Of a stretch of 64,000 nt of DNA, positions 9,210 through 17,307 are shown one piece after another; within the stretch, counting starts at the first letter, position 1; every line of letters starts with the position of its first letter. Origin of the DNA: an uncultured Bacteroidota bacterium (GTDB lineage: Bacteria > Bacteroidota > Bacteroidia > Chitinophagales > Chitinophagaceae); contig CAIVKC010000056.1 in assembly GCA_903906365.1 (NCBI GenBank), positions 1 to 64,000 on the forward strand. Direction: 5' to 3'. Below the pieces are notes generated by a model that worked only from the letters and a program-made list of their open reading frames with translations, was not told the origin of the DNA and ran no database searches. The translations under genes and the position numbers were made by a program.

Positions 9210-10838
9210 TCAGGGAGTGGTTTTTTCAAGCACCCAGACCGGCAGGCAGCCCGGAGCGGATGAGGCTGCCCGGTAGCGCAGGGAGAGATTCCACACCTGC
9301 CGGTAATAAAAGGGGATGGACTGCTCGGCCCCGCCCAGGAAAAAGACCCGGCTGCCGGTGGCCAGATCACCGGGATCACGGATGGAAAAACGCCGGTACA
9401 GGTCCTGCTCGGTATGGTTGAATAATAGGTCACGGTATAGCAGGTTGGCCAAAGGGAAACGGTTCGGCGACTGCCAGACGGAAAAATAATCCAGCGGGAA
9501 ACGGTTGTCCGTCACTATAAAGAGACTGTCCGCCCGGGCGTGCACCTGCTGCCAGGCGCACACAAAACGCCGGTTGGCCGCCTGGTTGAAAGCCGCTGTT
9601 TTTTCCATGCGTATCCCGGCCCAGACCAGCAGGCAGGCAGCCCCCAGCCAGTTGAGCCCCTGCCGGTAGCCGGCGGCAGCCGGCAGAAAAGGGGCTGTCA
9701 GCACGGCCCAATAAAAGGATACACCCAGCAGCATACCCTCCAAAAAATAGGGCGGCAGTTTGCCAAAGACCAGCAGCCCGCCTGTCATCCCCAGGGCCAG
9801 GGCCAGGGAGGCCAGCGGCGCCAGCCACCGCCTGCAGTTACCCCTGATCGTGAGCGCAAGCGTTGCCATCGCGGCGGCCAGGACCGCCAGGTAGAGGCGG
9901 TTATTGGTGAACAGCCAGTAGAGGGTGGAAGAAAATCCCGGCGCCTCCAGGGCCGTGGCCAGCCTCGTTTGGCTGCCCAGCGCTCTGATGGCCCCGACGG
10001 AAAGAAAACGACGGTCCCAGAACATCCCGTTTTCCAGCAGCTCCAGCCTGCCCTGTTTCATGGCTGCCGCCGGATCGCCGGAGGCGATCTGTTTATTCAG
10101 GGGCCGGTTGACCAGGTCAAAGACAGCCTGGCGGTATTGTTCCTCCTGGTCCCAGCCCGGGATCCGGCGCTCATAGAAGCGGACCTGGGCTGCATGCAGT
10201 AAAAACAGGCAGCAACCTCCCACAGTGAGGTGCAACAGCAGGGCCGTGATCTTCTGTCTGCGGGCAACCGTCAGCATAAAAGGCAGGCTGGTCACTATAA
10301 TGGGGATGAGTACGTGAAATCGGAACAGCGATGCCACCAGCAAAACAATCAGATAGGGCAGCATCCTGGCCAGGCTGCCCGCGGGCCGCTGCGCCTCTGC
10401 CAGCAGTCCGGTCAAAGCGGCCACGGAGAGCACCAGGGCCGTATTGGAAAAAGTGGGCTGCAGCAGGAAGGGGATCTCAAAAACAGCCAGCAGCACCAGC
10501 AGCGCGGTCAGCGCACCGGATAAGTTCCGGGTCCCTGACAGCAGGTTGGCCAGCAACAGGCAGGCCGTCAAATGGCCGCCATACAGGGCCAGCGAATACC
10601 AGTTGACCACGGGAAAATAAGTGAAAAGGGCGGACAGGGGAATACCCAGCCCGGGATGCATCAGGTAATTGTAATGCAGCAGGGCCGTTGGCGGGGCGCC
10701 AAAACCGCCCCCCATCAGATAGAGCAGGTAGACGTCATCGCCCGATCCATAGACGGGGTGACCCAGCCAGAGGGCGAGGCCGAACAGCAACAGGCAGCTG
10801 CCCAACAGGATCCGTTTATTTTTTGCAGGCAGGGACAT
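9210..10838 (-). CDS. Large multi-spanning membrane protein, unknown function
   Basis: A 542-residue protein with about eleven hydrophobic helices and a soluble C-terminal tail of about 120 residues. The first external loop holds YGSGDDVYLLYLMGGGFG (about 29-46), an acidic pair just after helix 1 as in GT-C transferases, and the topology resembles the 6553-8172 protein although the two share little obvious sequence. It converges on the GT2/DUF2304 unit with only 10 bp between stops. I do not recognise a named family; a sugar-lipid transferase or O-antigen-type membrane protein is the best guess. Confidence 0.55.
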   Translation of the reverse strand: MSLPAKNKRILLGSCLLLFGLALWLGHPVYGSGDDVYLLYLMGGGFGAPPTALLHYNYLMHPGLGIPLSALFTYFPVVNWYSLALYGGHLTACLLLANLLSGTRNLSGALTALLVLLAVFEIPFLLQPTFSNTALVLSVAALTGLLAEAQRPAGSLARMLPYLIVLLVASLFRFHVLIPIIVTSLPFMLTVARRQKITALLLHLTVGGCCLFLLHAAQVRFYERRIPGWDQEEQYRQAVFDLVNRPLNKQIASGDPAAAMKQGRLELLENGMFWDRRFLSVGAIRALGSQTRLATALEAPGFSSTLYWLFTNNRLYLAVLAAAMATLALTIRGNCRRWLAPLASLALALGMTGGLLVFGKLPPYFLEGMLLGVSFYWAVLTAPFLPAAAGYRQGLNWLGAACLLVWAGIRMEKTAAFNQAANRRFVCAWQQVHARADSLFIVTDNRFPLDYFSVWQSPNRFPLANLLYRDLLFNHTEQDLYRRFSIRDPGDLATGSRVFFLGGAEQSIPFYYRQVWNLSLRYRAASSAPGCLPVWVLEKTTP

Positions 10839-10924
10839 GTCGCTACAGGTTATGCGCTAAGATAAGGATATATGGCTCCTGATCAGGGCAAAAAAGCGGT
10901 CCTCCCTTTTATGCGGTCCTGCGG

Positions 10925-12361
10925 CTAGAAAGAGGCGTTCTTGGGGGTCCTTGGGAAGGGAATGACATCCCGTATATTGGTCATGCCGGTCACGAACTGT
11001 ACCATACGCTCAAAACCCAGTCCGAAGCCTGCGTGCGGCACCGTGCCAAAGCGGCGGGTGTCCAGGTACCAGTCGAGTTCTTCAGCGGGGATATGCATCG
11101 CTTCCATCCTGGCCGTAAGCCGGTCGAGCCGCTCCTCCCTTTGGGAGCCGCCGACGATCTCCCCGATGCCGGGGGCCAGTATATCCATGGCAGCGACCGT
11201 TTTTCCGTCGTCATTCATGCGCATATAGAAGGCTTTGATGGCCGCCGGATATCCGGTCACGATGACCGGTTTTTTAAAATGCTTTTCCACCAGGTAGCGT
11301 TCGTGCTCGCTTTGCAGGTCGATGCCCCATTCCACGGGGTATTTGAATTTTTTCTTTTTGTAATGGCTGCTCTCCAGCAGGATGGAGATGGCCTCCGTGT
11401 AGGTGATCCGCTCAAAGGCATTGGAGAGGACAAATTCCAGCTTTTGCAATAGCCCGAGCTCGCTGCGCTTGTCCTGTGGCAGCTGTTTTTCCTCTTCGGC
11501 CAGCCGCTGGTCCAAAAACTGCAGGTCCTCTGCATTGTGCTCCATCGCATAGCGGATGATGTAGCGGATGAATTCCTCTGCGAGGTTCATGTTGTCTTCG
11601 ATGTCATAAAAAGCCATTTCGGGTTCGATCATCCAAAACTCCGCCAGGTGGCGGGTGGTATTGGAGTTCTCGGCCCGGAAAGTGGGACCAAAGGTATAGA
11701 TCTCGCTGAGGGCCATAGCAGCCAGCTCCCCTTCGAGCTGTCCGCTCACGGTGAGGTTGGTGGCCTTGCCGAAAAAGTCTTCCCGGAAATCGACCGCGCC
11801 TTCCGGTGTGCGCGGGGGATTGTCAAAGGGCAGGGTGCTGACGCGGAACATCTCGCCCGCGCCTTCGGCATCGGAGGCCGTGATGATGGGAGTATTTAAA
11901 TATATAAATCCTTTTTCATGGAAAAACTGATGCACCGCGAAAGCCAGCGCATGACGCACGCGGAATACTGCGCTGAAGGTATTGGTGCGAAAGCGCAGGT
12001 GGGCGATCTCGCGCAAAAATTCGAGGCTGTGCTTTTTAGGCTGCAACGGGTATTTTTCGGCGTCACTGTCTCCCAGCACCTCGATATGGGTGGCTTTGAG
12101 CTCGACGGCCTGTCCCTTGCCCAGGGAAGCCACCACATTACCCGTCACTTTGAGGGAGGCGCCGGTAGTGATCCTTTTGAGAAAGGCATCGTCATACTGG
12201 CCCAGGGGGGCCACAATCTGTATATGCTGGTTGGTGGATCCGTCATTGAGGGCAATAAACTGGTTATTGCGGAAGGTCCGCACCCAGCCCATCACCGTCA
12301 CTTCCTGGCCTGCCGGCGCTGCGGCCAGCAGCGCTTTCACTTTCACTCTCGTATTGAACAT
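10925..12361 (-). CDS. asnS: Asparaginyl-tRNA synthetase
   Basis: A class IIb synthetase that charges tRNA-Asn with asparagine. The start is placed at 12361 (MFNTRVKVK), giving 478 residues; a start 12 codons further up at 12397 would fall within the likely promoter region. The N-terminal OB fold for anticodon binding (about 1-120) has [20 protein letters not shown]. The catalytic core shows motif 2 ([21 protein letters not shown], broken here as [11 protein letters not shown] then EFWMIEPE) and motif 3 ([21 protein letters not shown] as [10 protein letters not shown]). The motif 2 NSNT favours Asn over Asp specificity. Single gene, divergent from rho. Confidence 0.97.
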   Translation of the reverse strand: MFNTRVKVKALLAAAPAGQEVTVMGWVRTFRNNQFIALNDGSTNQHIQIVAPLGQYDDAFLKRITTGASLKVTGNVVASLGKGQAVELKATHIEVLGDSDAEKYPLQPKKHSLEFLREIAHLRFRTNTFSAVFRVRHALAFAVHQFFHEKGFIYLNTPIITASDAEGAGEMFRVSTLPFDNPPRTPEGAVDFREDFFGKATNLTVSGQLEGELAAMALSEIYTFGPTFRAENSNTTRHLAEFWMIEPEMAFYDIEDNMNLAEEFIRYIIRYAMEHNAEDLQFLDQRLAEEEKQLPQDKRSELGLLQKLEFVLSNAFERITYTEAISILLESSHYKKKKFKYPVEWGIDLQSEHERYLVEKHFKKPVIVTGYPAAIKAFYMRMNDDGKTVAAMDILAPGIGEIVGGSQREERLDRLTARMEAMHIPAEELDWYLDTRRFGTVPHAGFGLGFERMVQFVTGMTNIRDVIPFPRTPKNASF

Positions 12362-12383
12362 AGAAAAATATGTTAAGGTCGCG

Positions 12384-12391
12384 CAAAGATA
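12384..12391 (-). promoter_or_regulatory. Predicted -7 element of asnS
   Basis: On the minus strand TATCTTTG followed by GCGC, about 23 bp before the asnS ATG, is an exact TAnnTTTG match. No TTG is found at the right distance upstream, so the promoter is only half supported. It lies downstream of the alternative start at 12397 and so argues for the shorter protein. Confidence 0.45.
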
Positions 12392-12408
12392 TAGCAAGCG
12401 TTCTATAG

Positions 12409-12660
12409 ATGTGCGCAGTGCACCAGGAAGACCACCGGCGGAAGCTGTTTTTTTATCCTTCCACCACCCCCCTGCCGGGGTGGTGGACCTGAAAGACAGC
12501 GCGGCCGCCCCTGCAGGCCCTTAGAAAGGGCCTGCCTGTAAACCCAGCAGGGTCTCCGCTGCCTTCGGGCGGGGGAAAAAACAGGGCGAAAACCAATGCC
12601 CCGCAAGGGCTTGACCGCCCCGGGGAAAGGCGCCGGGAGCCCTTGATAAAAGCTTGATTT
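12409..12660. other. Structured non-coding stretch between asnS and rho
   Basis: Three strong inverted repeats occur within 190 bp: 12461-12470 with 12477-12486 (perfect 10 bp stem, 6-base loop), 12513-12522 with 12526-12535 (perfect 10 bp stem, 3-base loop), and 12604-12611 with 12638-12645 (8 bp stem enclosing an inner CGCC/GGCG stem). T or A runs lie nearby (12449-12453 region and 12584-12589). No protein-like frame is convincing; a 27-codon frame starts at 12409. It could be a structured RNA, a degraded palindromic repeat, or paired transcription barriers between divergent genes. Confidence 0.4.
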
Positions 12661-12673
12661 TTAAAATATTTTT

Positions 12674-12703
12674 TTGCTTTTTATCGTTTTTATGCTAAAA
12701 TTG
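12674..12703 (+). promoter_or_regulatory. Predicted promoter of rho
   Basis: TTG (12674-12676), a 19 bp spacer and TAAAATTG (12696-12703, one mismatch from TAnnTTTG) followed by GCA match the Bacteroidota promoter. The region upstream is an AT-rich run. It predicts a leader of about 140 bases before the rho ATG. Confidence 0.55.
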
Positions 12704-12849
12704 CACTGGAATTAAGCTGGTCAGTCATATCCAATTGCTCACAGCTCATCAGTTTTAAGTCATTCCGTTCATTCATTATAATCCATTTCAAAACATTTTT
12801 CAACGAAAACAGGCTGGCTGTTTTTACTGTGTAACTCTCAAGTATTCTT
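12704..12849 (+). promoter_or_regulatory. Long C/U-rich, G-poor leader of rho
   Basis: The roughly 140-base leader is poor in G and rich in C and T over 12728-12815, with repeated TCATTC-type pieces. Unstructured C-rich, G-poor RNA is what Rho binds (rut sites), and rho is known to limit its own expression through its leader in Escherichia coli. A similar feedback is likely but not proven here. Confidence 0.4.
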
Positions 12850-14523
12850 ATGTACGATATCCTTCAATTGAACGACATGCTCGTTCCCGAACTGCTCGAT
12901 ATTGCAGAACAGTTAAAGATTCCCGGTTCTAAAAAGCTCGATAAACAGGAACTAGTCTATAAAATCCTGGATAAGCAGGCGGTAACTGCCAGCGAAACCA
13001 AGTCGACGGATGCTGCTGACGAAAAACCCAAACGCAAGCGTATCATCAAGACCGCCACCGCCAATTCCACCGAAGAAGCCATCGTGGAAAGCGGTGAGCT
13101 GGAAAAGCCCGTCAAGGCTGAACTGAAAAAAGAGCCACGCAAAAAAGAAGAAAAGCCCCTGATTCGCAAAGCCCGCAAAAAAGACGAAGATGCCGAAGCC
13201 GCGGCCGCTGCCATGAAGCAGGATGATCCCGCCCAACAGGAAGAGCAGGATGGCAACAGCAATGCAGGCGATTCCCAGGAACAGCAGACCAATATTGAAG
13301 CCTTCTTCCCCGAAGAAAGGGAGAATATGTCGGAAGCCAACCGCTCACAGGATTCCGGCGCCAACAAAAATTATACGCCGCGCCGCAACGAAGTGTTCAA
13401 CATCGAATTCGACGGCATCATCCAGGCCGAAGGCGTGCTGGAAATGATGCCCGACGGCTACGGTTTTTTGCGCAGCAGCGATTACAACTACCTGTCCTCC
13501 CCCGATGACGTATACGTTTCTCCCTCCCAGATCAAACTCTTCGGTCTGAAGACCGGCGATACGGTCTGCGGTTCGGTGCGCCCGCCCAAGGAAGGGGAAA
13601 AATATTTTGCCCTGCTCAAGGTGGAGACCATCAACTCCAAGGGACCCGAAGAAGTGCGCGACCGCGTGCCCTTCGATTACCTCACCCCGCTGTTCCCCTT
13701 TGAGAAACTGAACCTCTTTACGGCGCCCAATGATTATTCCACCCGCATCATGGACCTGTTTACCCCCATCGGCAAAGGCCAGCGCGGACTGATCGTGGCG
13801 CAGCCCAAGACGGGAAAAACCATGCTGCTCAAAGCCGTGGCCAACGCCATCGCGGCCAACCATCCGGAATGTTACCTGATGATCGTGCTGGTGGACGAAC
13901 GCCCCGAGGAAGTGACCGACATGGAACGCAGCGTACGGGCAGAGGTCATCGCCTCCACTTTTGACGAACCTGCTGAAAAGCACGTAAAAATATCGACCAT
14001 CGCATTGCAGAAGGCAAAACGACTCGTGGAATGCGGCCATGATGTGGTGATCCTGCTGGATTCCATCACCCGCCTGGCCAGGGCCCACAACACCGTGGCG
14101 CCTTCATCGGGCAAAGTGCTCTCCGGAGGTGTGGAAGCCAATGCGATGCAGAAACCCAAACAGTTTTTCGGGGCTGCCCGTAAAATCGAAAACGGCGGAT
14201 CGCTGACCATACTGGCCACGGCCCTCATCGATACCGGCTCCAAGATGGACGAAGTGATCTTCGAGGAATTCAAGGGAACCGGTAATATGGAACTGCAGCT
14301 GGACCGCCGCCTTTCCAACCGGCGCGTATTCCCGGCCATTGACCTGGTAGCTTCCTCCACCCGCCGCGACGAACTGCTGCTGGAAAGGGAAGTACTGCAG
14401 CGCATGAACCTGCTGCGGGTATTCCTCAATGACATGAATACCGAGGAGGCCATGAATGAACTACTCAAACGCATGCGCGGAACCAAGAGCAATGAAGAGT
14501 TCCTGGCTTCGATGAGCAGCTGA
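12850..14523 (+). CDS. rho: Transcription termination factor Rho with long disordered insertion
   Basis: Rho is a hexameric RNA-dependent ATPase that ends transcription. The start ATG gives the usual Rho_N helical domain (about 1-45). Residues about 46-180 are a low-complexity insertion rich in Lys, Glu, Asp, Ala and Gln, absent from Escherichia coli Rho (419 residues). Then come the cold-shock-like RNA-binding domain ([20 protein letters not shown], about 195-215) and the ATPase core with Walker A PKTGKT (K323), the [10 protein letters not shown] segment and the Q-loop and R-loop. Such insertions are typical of Bacteroidota Rho and have been linked to phase separation in Bacteroides. A clear terminator follows at 14553-14582. 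Confidence 0.97.
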   Translation: MYDILQLNDMLVPELLDIAEQLKIPGSKKLDKQELVYKILDKQAVTASETKSTDAADEKPKRKRIIKTATANSTEEAIVESGELEKPVKAELKKEPRKKEEKPLIRKARKKDEDAEAAAAAMKQDDPAQQEEQDGNSNAGDSQEQQTNIEAFFPEERENMSEANRSQDSGANKNYTPRRNEVFNIEFDGIIQAEGVLEMMPDGYGFLRSSDYNYLSSPDDVYVSPSQIKLFGLKTGDTVCGSVRPPKEGEKYFALLKVETINSKGPEEVRDRVPFDYLTPLFPFEKLNLFTAPNDYSTRIMDLFTPIGKGQRGLIVAQPKTGKTMLLKAVANAIAANHPECYLMIVLVDERPEEVTDMERSVRAEVIASTFDEPAEKHVKISTIALQKAKRLVECGHDVVILLDSITRLARAHNTVAPSSGKVLSGGVEANAMQKPKQFFGAARKIENGGSLTILATALIDTGSKMDEVIFEEFKGTGNMELQLDRRLSNRRVFPAIDLVASSTRRDELLLEREVLQRMNLLRVFLNDMNTEEAMNELLKRMRGTKSNEEFLASMSS

Positions 14524-14552
14524 AGGGATTCGAGTAAACGACCTTATAACAG

Positions 14553-14582
14553 AAGCCGCTGATTATTCAGCGGCTTTCTTTT
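14553..14582 (+). terminator. Intrinsic terminator of rho
   Basis: A perfect 10 bp stem (14553-14562 with 14567-14576) with a TTAT loop is followed by TCTTTT. It begins 29 bp after the rho stop codon and ends just before the convergent phhB gene. Confidence 0.85.
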
Positions 14583-14611
14583 GCCGGTCCGCTGTGCCAG
14601 CAATTCTTTGA

Positions 14612-14845
14612 TCAGCCGATAAGCCGGTCGATGGCCGCTGAGAGCTGGCGGTCCCTGTCGGTCACGATATCGCCCGCACTGTGGGTGGATAGCCAGATCT
14701 CCACCCGGTTATAGACATTGGTCCACAGCGGATGGTGGTCCGCTTTTTCTGCCTCTATGGCAACCCGGGTCATAAAGCCAAAGGCCTCGGAAAAGTCCCG
14801 GAACTCGAATTTCTTATAGAGCGTGTTGTTCTGCTGGATCCACAT
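14612..14845 (-). CDS. phhB: 4a-hydroxytetrahydrobiopterin dehydratase
   Basis: A 77-residue pterin-4-alpha-carbinolamine dehydratase that recycles the pterin cofactor used by aromatic amino acid hydroxylases. The family core is present: [17 protein letters not shown] (about 13-29), the active-site EKADHHPLW (about 33-41) and a second His in STHSAGD (about 53-59). It is shorter than the roughly 100-residue enzymes because it begins at the conserved Trp (MW). It is the last gene of a minus-strand run behind the IPExxxVDY protein (44 bp gap). No phenylalanine hydroxylase lies in the window. Confidence 0.92.
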   Translation of the reverse strand: MWIQQNNTLYKKFEFRDFSEAFGFMTRVAIEAEKADHHPLWTNVYNRVEIWLSTHSAGDIVTDRDRQLSAAIDRLIG

Positions 14846-14889
14846 ATGGTGATTGTATTTAGGATGGAAGGAATCGGGTGGTAAAATCC

Positions 14890-15324
14890 TCAGAAAATCA
14901 GGTGCCCCTTGCTTTTTATCTTTTCATTGGTCAGTTCGGTGACCAGCTGCACCGAATGGATCCCCCGGATCGAACCGATCAGGTCCCGGAGCATGTGGTC
15001 GTCCACCAGGTCTCCTTTGAGCAGCCACAGAAAATCCAGGTGCCTGAATTCCTGCAGCAGGTATTCGCCGTCGAACTGGTTGTTATAGAGGTAATGGGTC
15101 AGCGAGGAACTGGGTTCTGGATACTGGTAGACGCCGAAAAAATACGTGCGCTGTTTTTTGCTCAGCTGGATTTCTATGTCATGGTTGATCCTGAAATCAA
15201 AGCGCAGGAAATGATTGAGCTGCCAGCAGAGCTGGTAGTCCTTGACCGGCGCTACGATGCCCAGCAGGCGCGTGTCCTCAAAAAAATCTTCGGCCAGTTC
15301 ATCAAAGTCCAGTTTGAGTCTCAT
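14890..15324 (-). CDS. IPExxxVDY family protein (degenerate motif)
   Basis: A 144-residue cytosolic protein of the Bacteroidota-restricted IPExxxVDY family, whose function is unknown. The N terminus ([28 protein letters not shown]) and the middle match the family pattern. The name-giving motif appears at about residues 92-100 as LQE-FRH-LDF instead of IPE-xxx-VDY, followed by LWLLKGD. It sits between the M28 peptidase gene (45 bp) and phhB (44 bp), the same strand, probably one transcript. In other members the usual neighbours are rnc and pyk, which are absent here. Confidence 0.7.
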   Translation of the reverse strand: MRLKLDFDELAEDFFEDTRLLGIVAPVKDYQLCWQLNHFLRFDFRINHDIEIQLSKKQRTYFFGVYQYPEPSSSLTHYLYNNQFDGEYLLQEFRHLDFLWLLKGDLVDDHMLRDLIGSIRGIHSVQLVTELTNEKIKSKGHLIF

Positions 15325-15369
15325 ATCGGAATGGATCTGTTCATGGTGGCGGGGCCGCCGGGCCCCTGT

Positions 15370-17025
15370 CTAAAACTGCACCTGCGTCTCGGCCGTCTCG
15401 GTTCCCCGCTTGTATTTCAGTTTGGCGCTGTCGCCTTTTTTGAATTTCCCCAGGGCCTGCATGTAATTGTCCAGGGAAGATACCGGGTACTCGCCGAGCT
15501 GCAGGATGACATCCCCGGTTTTGATGCCCGCTTTCTGCGCCGGCCTGGAATCACTGACCCCGTCGACCCGCACGCCGGTCCCGCTGAAAGTATAGTCCGG
15601 CATGATGCCCAGCGTCACGCTGAACCGCGCTGAGCCGCCGGAGGTGTTTTCCCGGGTCCTGGTAAAAGCCAGTTTGTTCATGGAGGCGAGTTCCTGGATC
15701 AGGGAATACATGTATTTGACCACGGCCAGTTCGCCGTTGTAGTTGATCTTTTCATAATCGTCGGTGGGCTTGTGGTAGTCGGAGTGTATGCCGGTAAAAA
15801 AGAACAGCACGGGGATGTCCTTTCGGTAAAAGGAAGTATGGTCGCTGGGGCCCGAACCGCTGGAATCGTATTTGAGCACGAAGCCTCCCGCCGGGTAGGG
15901 CCTGGCCAGCAGGGGGCCCCAGGCAGGGGAAGTGCCGTAGCCGCCGATGGTCAGCACATGGGTGGAATCGTTGAGCCTGCCTACCATATCCATATTGATC
16001 ATGTAATCCACCTGCTTCAAATCCACGGTGGGGTGATCCACATAGTATTTGGATCCGAACAGGCCGAGCTCTTCCCCGGAAAAGGCGATGAACAGGTAGT
16101 TGTAATTTTTGGACCTGTTTTTTTCCAGCAGCTTGGCCAGTTCGATCAGGGCCGCCGTACCGCTCGCGTTGTCGTCGGCCCCGTTGTGGATGAGCTTTTC
16201 GGGACCCCGGTACATGGAATTGCCGTCTTCGCCATAACCCAGGTGGTCATAATGGGCCCCCAGGATCACGGTAGCCGCCGCCCCGTTGTTCAGGTACCCG
16301 ATCACGTTATGCCCGGTCCTTTTCTTTTCGGTGATGTCCACTTTTATCTTCACTTCCAGGGAAGCGGACTCGTCCTTTAAATATTTTTTGCGCGCAGCCG
16401 CCGTCACATACAGGACGGGCACGGGGGCCACCGGTGATTTGTCTTTGGGGTTGAAGCTGATATTGTCGGCGGTGCGGGAGCTGTTGAAAAAGATCACGGC
16501 CGTGGCCCCATGGGAAGCCGATTCGGTGATCCGCTGCTGCATCTCCTGCTCGAGGTCAAAATGCGGGTTGTTCTGGTTGGAATCGAGGGCTTCCTTCAGA
16601 TCGATGAACCAGGGTACGCCGTTTTCCTGCAGGGCTATGGCGGGGCTGCCTTCGACGCTCCTGAGGGCGCTGTAGGCCAGGGGGAAATAGTCTTTTTCCA
16701 GCTGCAGTTCGCTGCCGTTGATCTCAAAACGGGTCCCGCTCCGGTTGATCTGTTTTCCGTCATTGATATCAAAGGGCTGCAGCCAGCCGCCGGCCGCACC
16801 CGGCTGCAGGCCGGCATGCATGAATTCCAGGGTAATATAGTCGCTGGCCAGTTTTTCCCCGGGGGTGCCTGCCCTTCTTCCCTCCAGCTTGTCATCGGCC
16901 AGGTATCGGATATGGGTCTCCAGGCCCTGGAGGATCACCTTATCTGCCTTCTTTAATTTCTGGGACAGACCGACAGGCAGGCAGGCAAACAGGATCAGGG
17001 AGGCAAGCAGGAGGCGCTGAATCAT
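15370..17025 (-). CDS. Exported M28 family metallopeptidase with PA and PDZ domains
   Basis: A 551-residue exported zinc aminopeptidase. The start at 17025 (MIQRLLL) gives a clean signal peptide ending near LSQK; a start 8 codons earlier at 17049 would put charged residues ahead of it. A protease-associated (PA) insert occupies about 110-220. The M28 zinc site is visible: GAHYDHLGYG, then HNGADDNASGT with the bridging Asp, FSGEELGLFGS with the catalytic Glu pair, and the Asp of NMDMVG and the His of GPSDHTSF. A PDZ domain (GVRVDGVSDSRPAQKAG, about 470-550) ends the protein. It probably trims peptides in the periplasm or outside the cell. A good promoter lies at 17055-17084. Confidence 0.92.
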   Translation of the reverse strand: MIQRLLLASLILFACLPVGLSQKLKKADKVILQGLETHIRYLADDKLEGRRAGTPGEKLASDYITLEFMHAGLQPGAAGGWLQPFDINDGKQINRSGTRFEINGSELQLEKDYFPLAYSALRSVEGSPAIALQENGVPWFIDLKEALDSNQNNPHFDLEQEMQQRITESASHGATAVIFFNSSRTADNISFNPKDKSPVAPVPVLYVTAAARKKYLKDESASLEVKIKVDITEKKRTGHNVIGYLNNGAAATVILGAHYDHLGYGEDGNSMYRGPEKLIHNGADDNASGTAALIELAKLLEKNRSKNYNYLFIAFSGEELGLFGSKYYVDHPTVDLKQVDYMINMDMVGRLNDSTHVLTIGGYGTSPAWGPLLARPYPAGGFVLKYDSSGSGPSDHTSFYRKDIPVLFFFTGIHSDYHKPTDDYEKINYNGELAVVKYMYSLIQELASMNKLAFTRTRENTSGGSARFSVTLGIMPDYTFSGTGVRVDGVSDSRPAQKAGIKTGDVILQLGEYPVSSLDNYMQALGKFKKGDSAKLKYKRGTETAETQVQF

Positions 17026-17054
17026 ATCTAGAGTTTTAAACGGGCTCAACCAGG

Positions 17055-17084
17055 CAAAGGTATACCCGGCAAAGGCTATTCCAA
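17055..17084 (-). promoter_or_regulatory. Predicted promoter of the M28 peptidase-IPExxxVDY-phhB unit
   Basis: On the minus strand TTG (17082-17084, inside a T run), a 19 bp spacer and TACCTTTG (17055-17062) followed by CC give one of the best promoter matches in the window, 30 bp before the start at 17025. It supports the shorter start of the peptidase. Confidence 0.65.
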
Positions 17085-17204
17085 AAAAGCGCGAAAATAT
17101 TTTATTTTTCGGGCTTGCCGGGATTTTTTGTTAAAGCACTGTTAGACACATTATTTTGGGATTAATACTTGTTCAATTCTTTTCTACACTCGTCTTTTTT
17201 CCTT

Positions 17205-17212
17205 TACTTTTG
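17205..17212 (+). promoter_or_regulatory. Predicted -7 element for the SNF2 helicase
   Basis: TACTTTTG followed by CA is an exact extended Bacteroidota -7 box. No TTG lies 17-23 bp upstream, so only half the promoter is seen. It would give a leader of about 95 bases before the ATG at 17308. Confidence 0.45.
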
Positions 17213-17307
17213 CAGATTGACCTTTTCACAAAGGCGCTCCGGGAAATGTGCCCCAGGATGCCCTGAGCGGGGTTGCCTTTTACTCAAAAAACAGGAAATA
17301 ATACAGA

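Noticed and set aside
10860-10924. Repeat GCGGTCCT twice after asnS as a possible terminator
   Set aside because: The two copies are direct, not inverted, so no stem can form.
12409-12492. A 27-codon plus-strand frame upstream of rho
   Set aside because: It runs through a perfect hairpin and has no start signals; chance is more likely.
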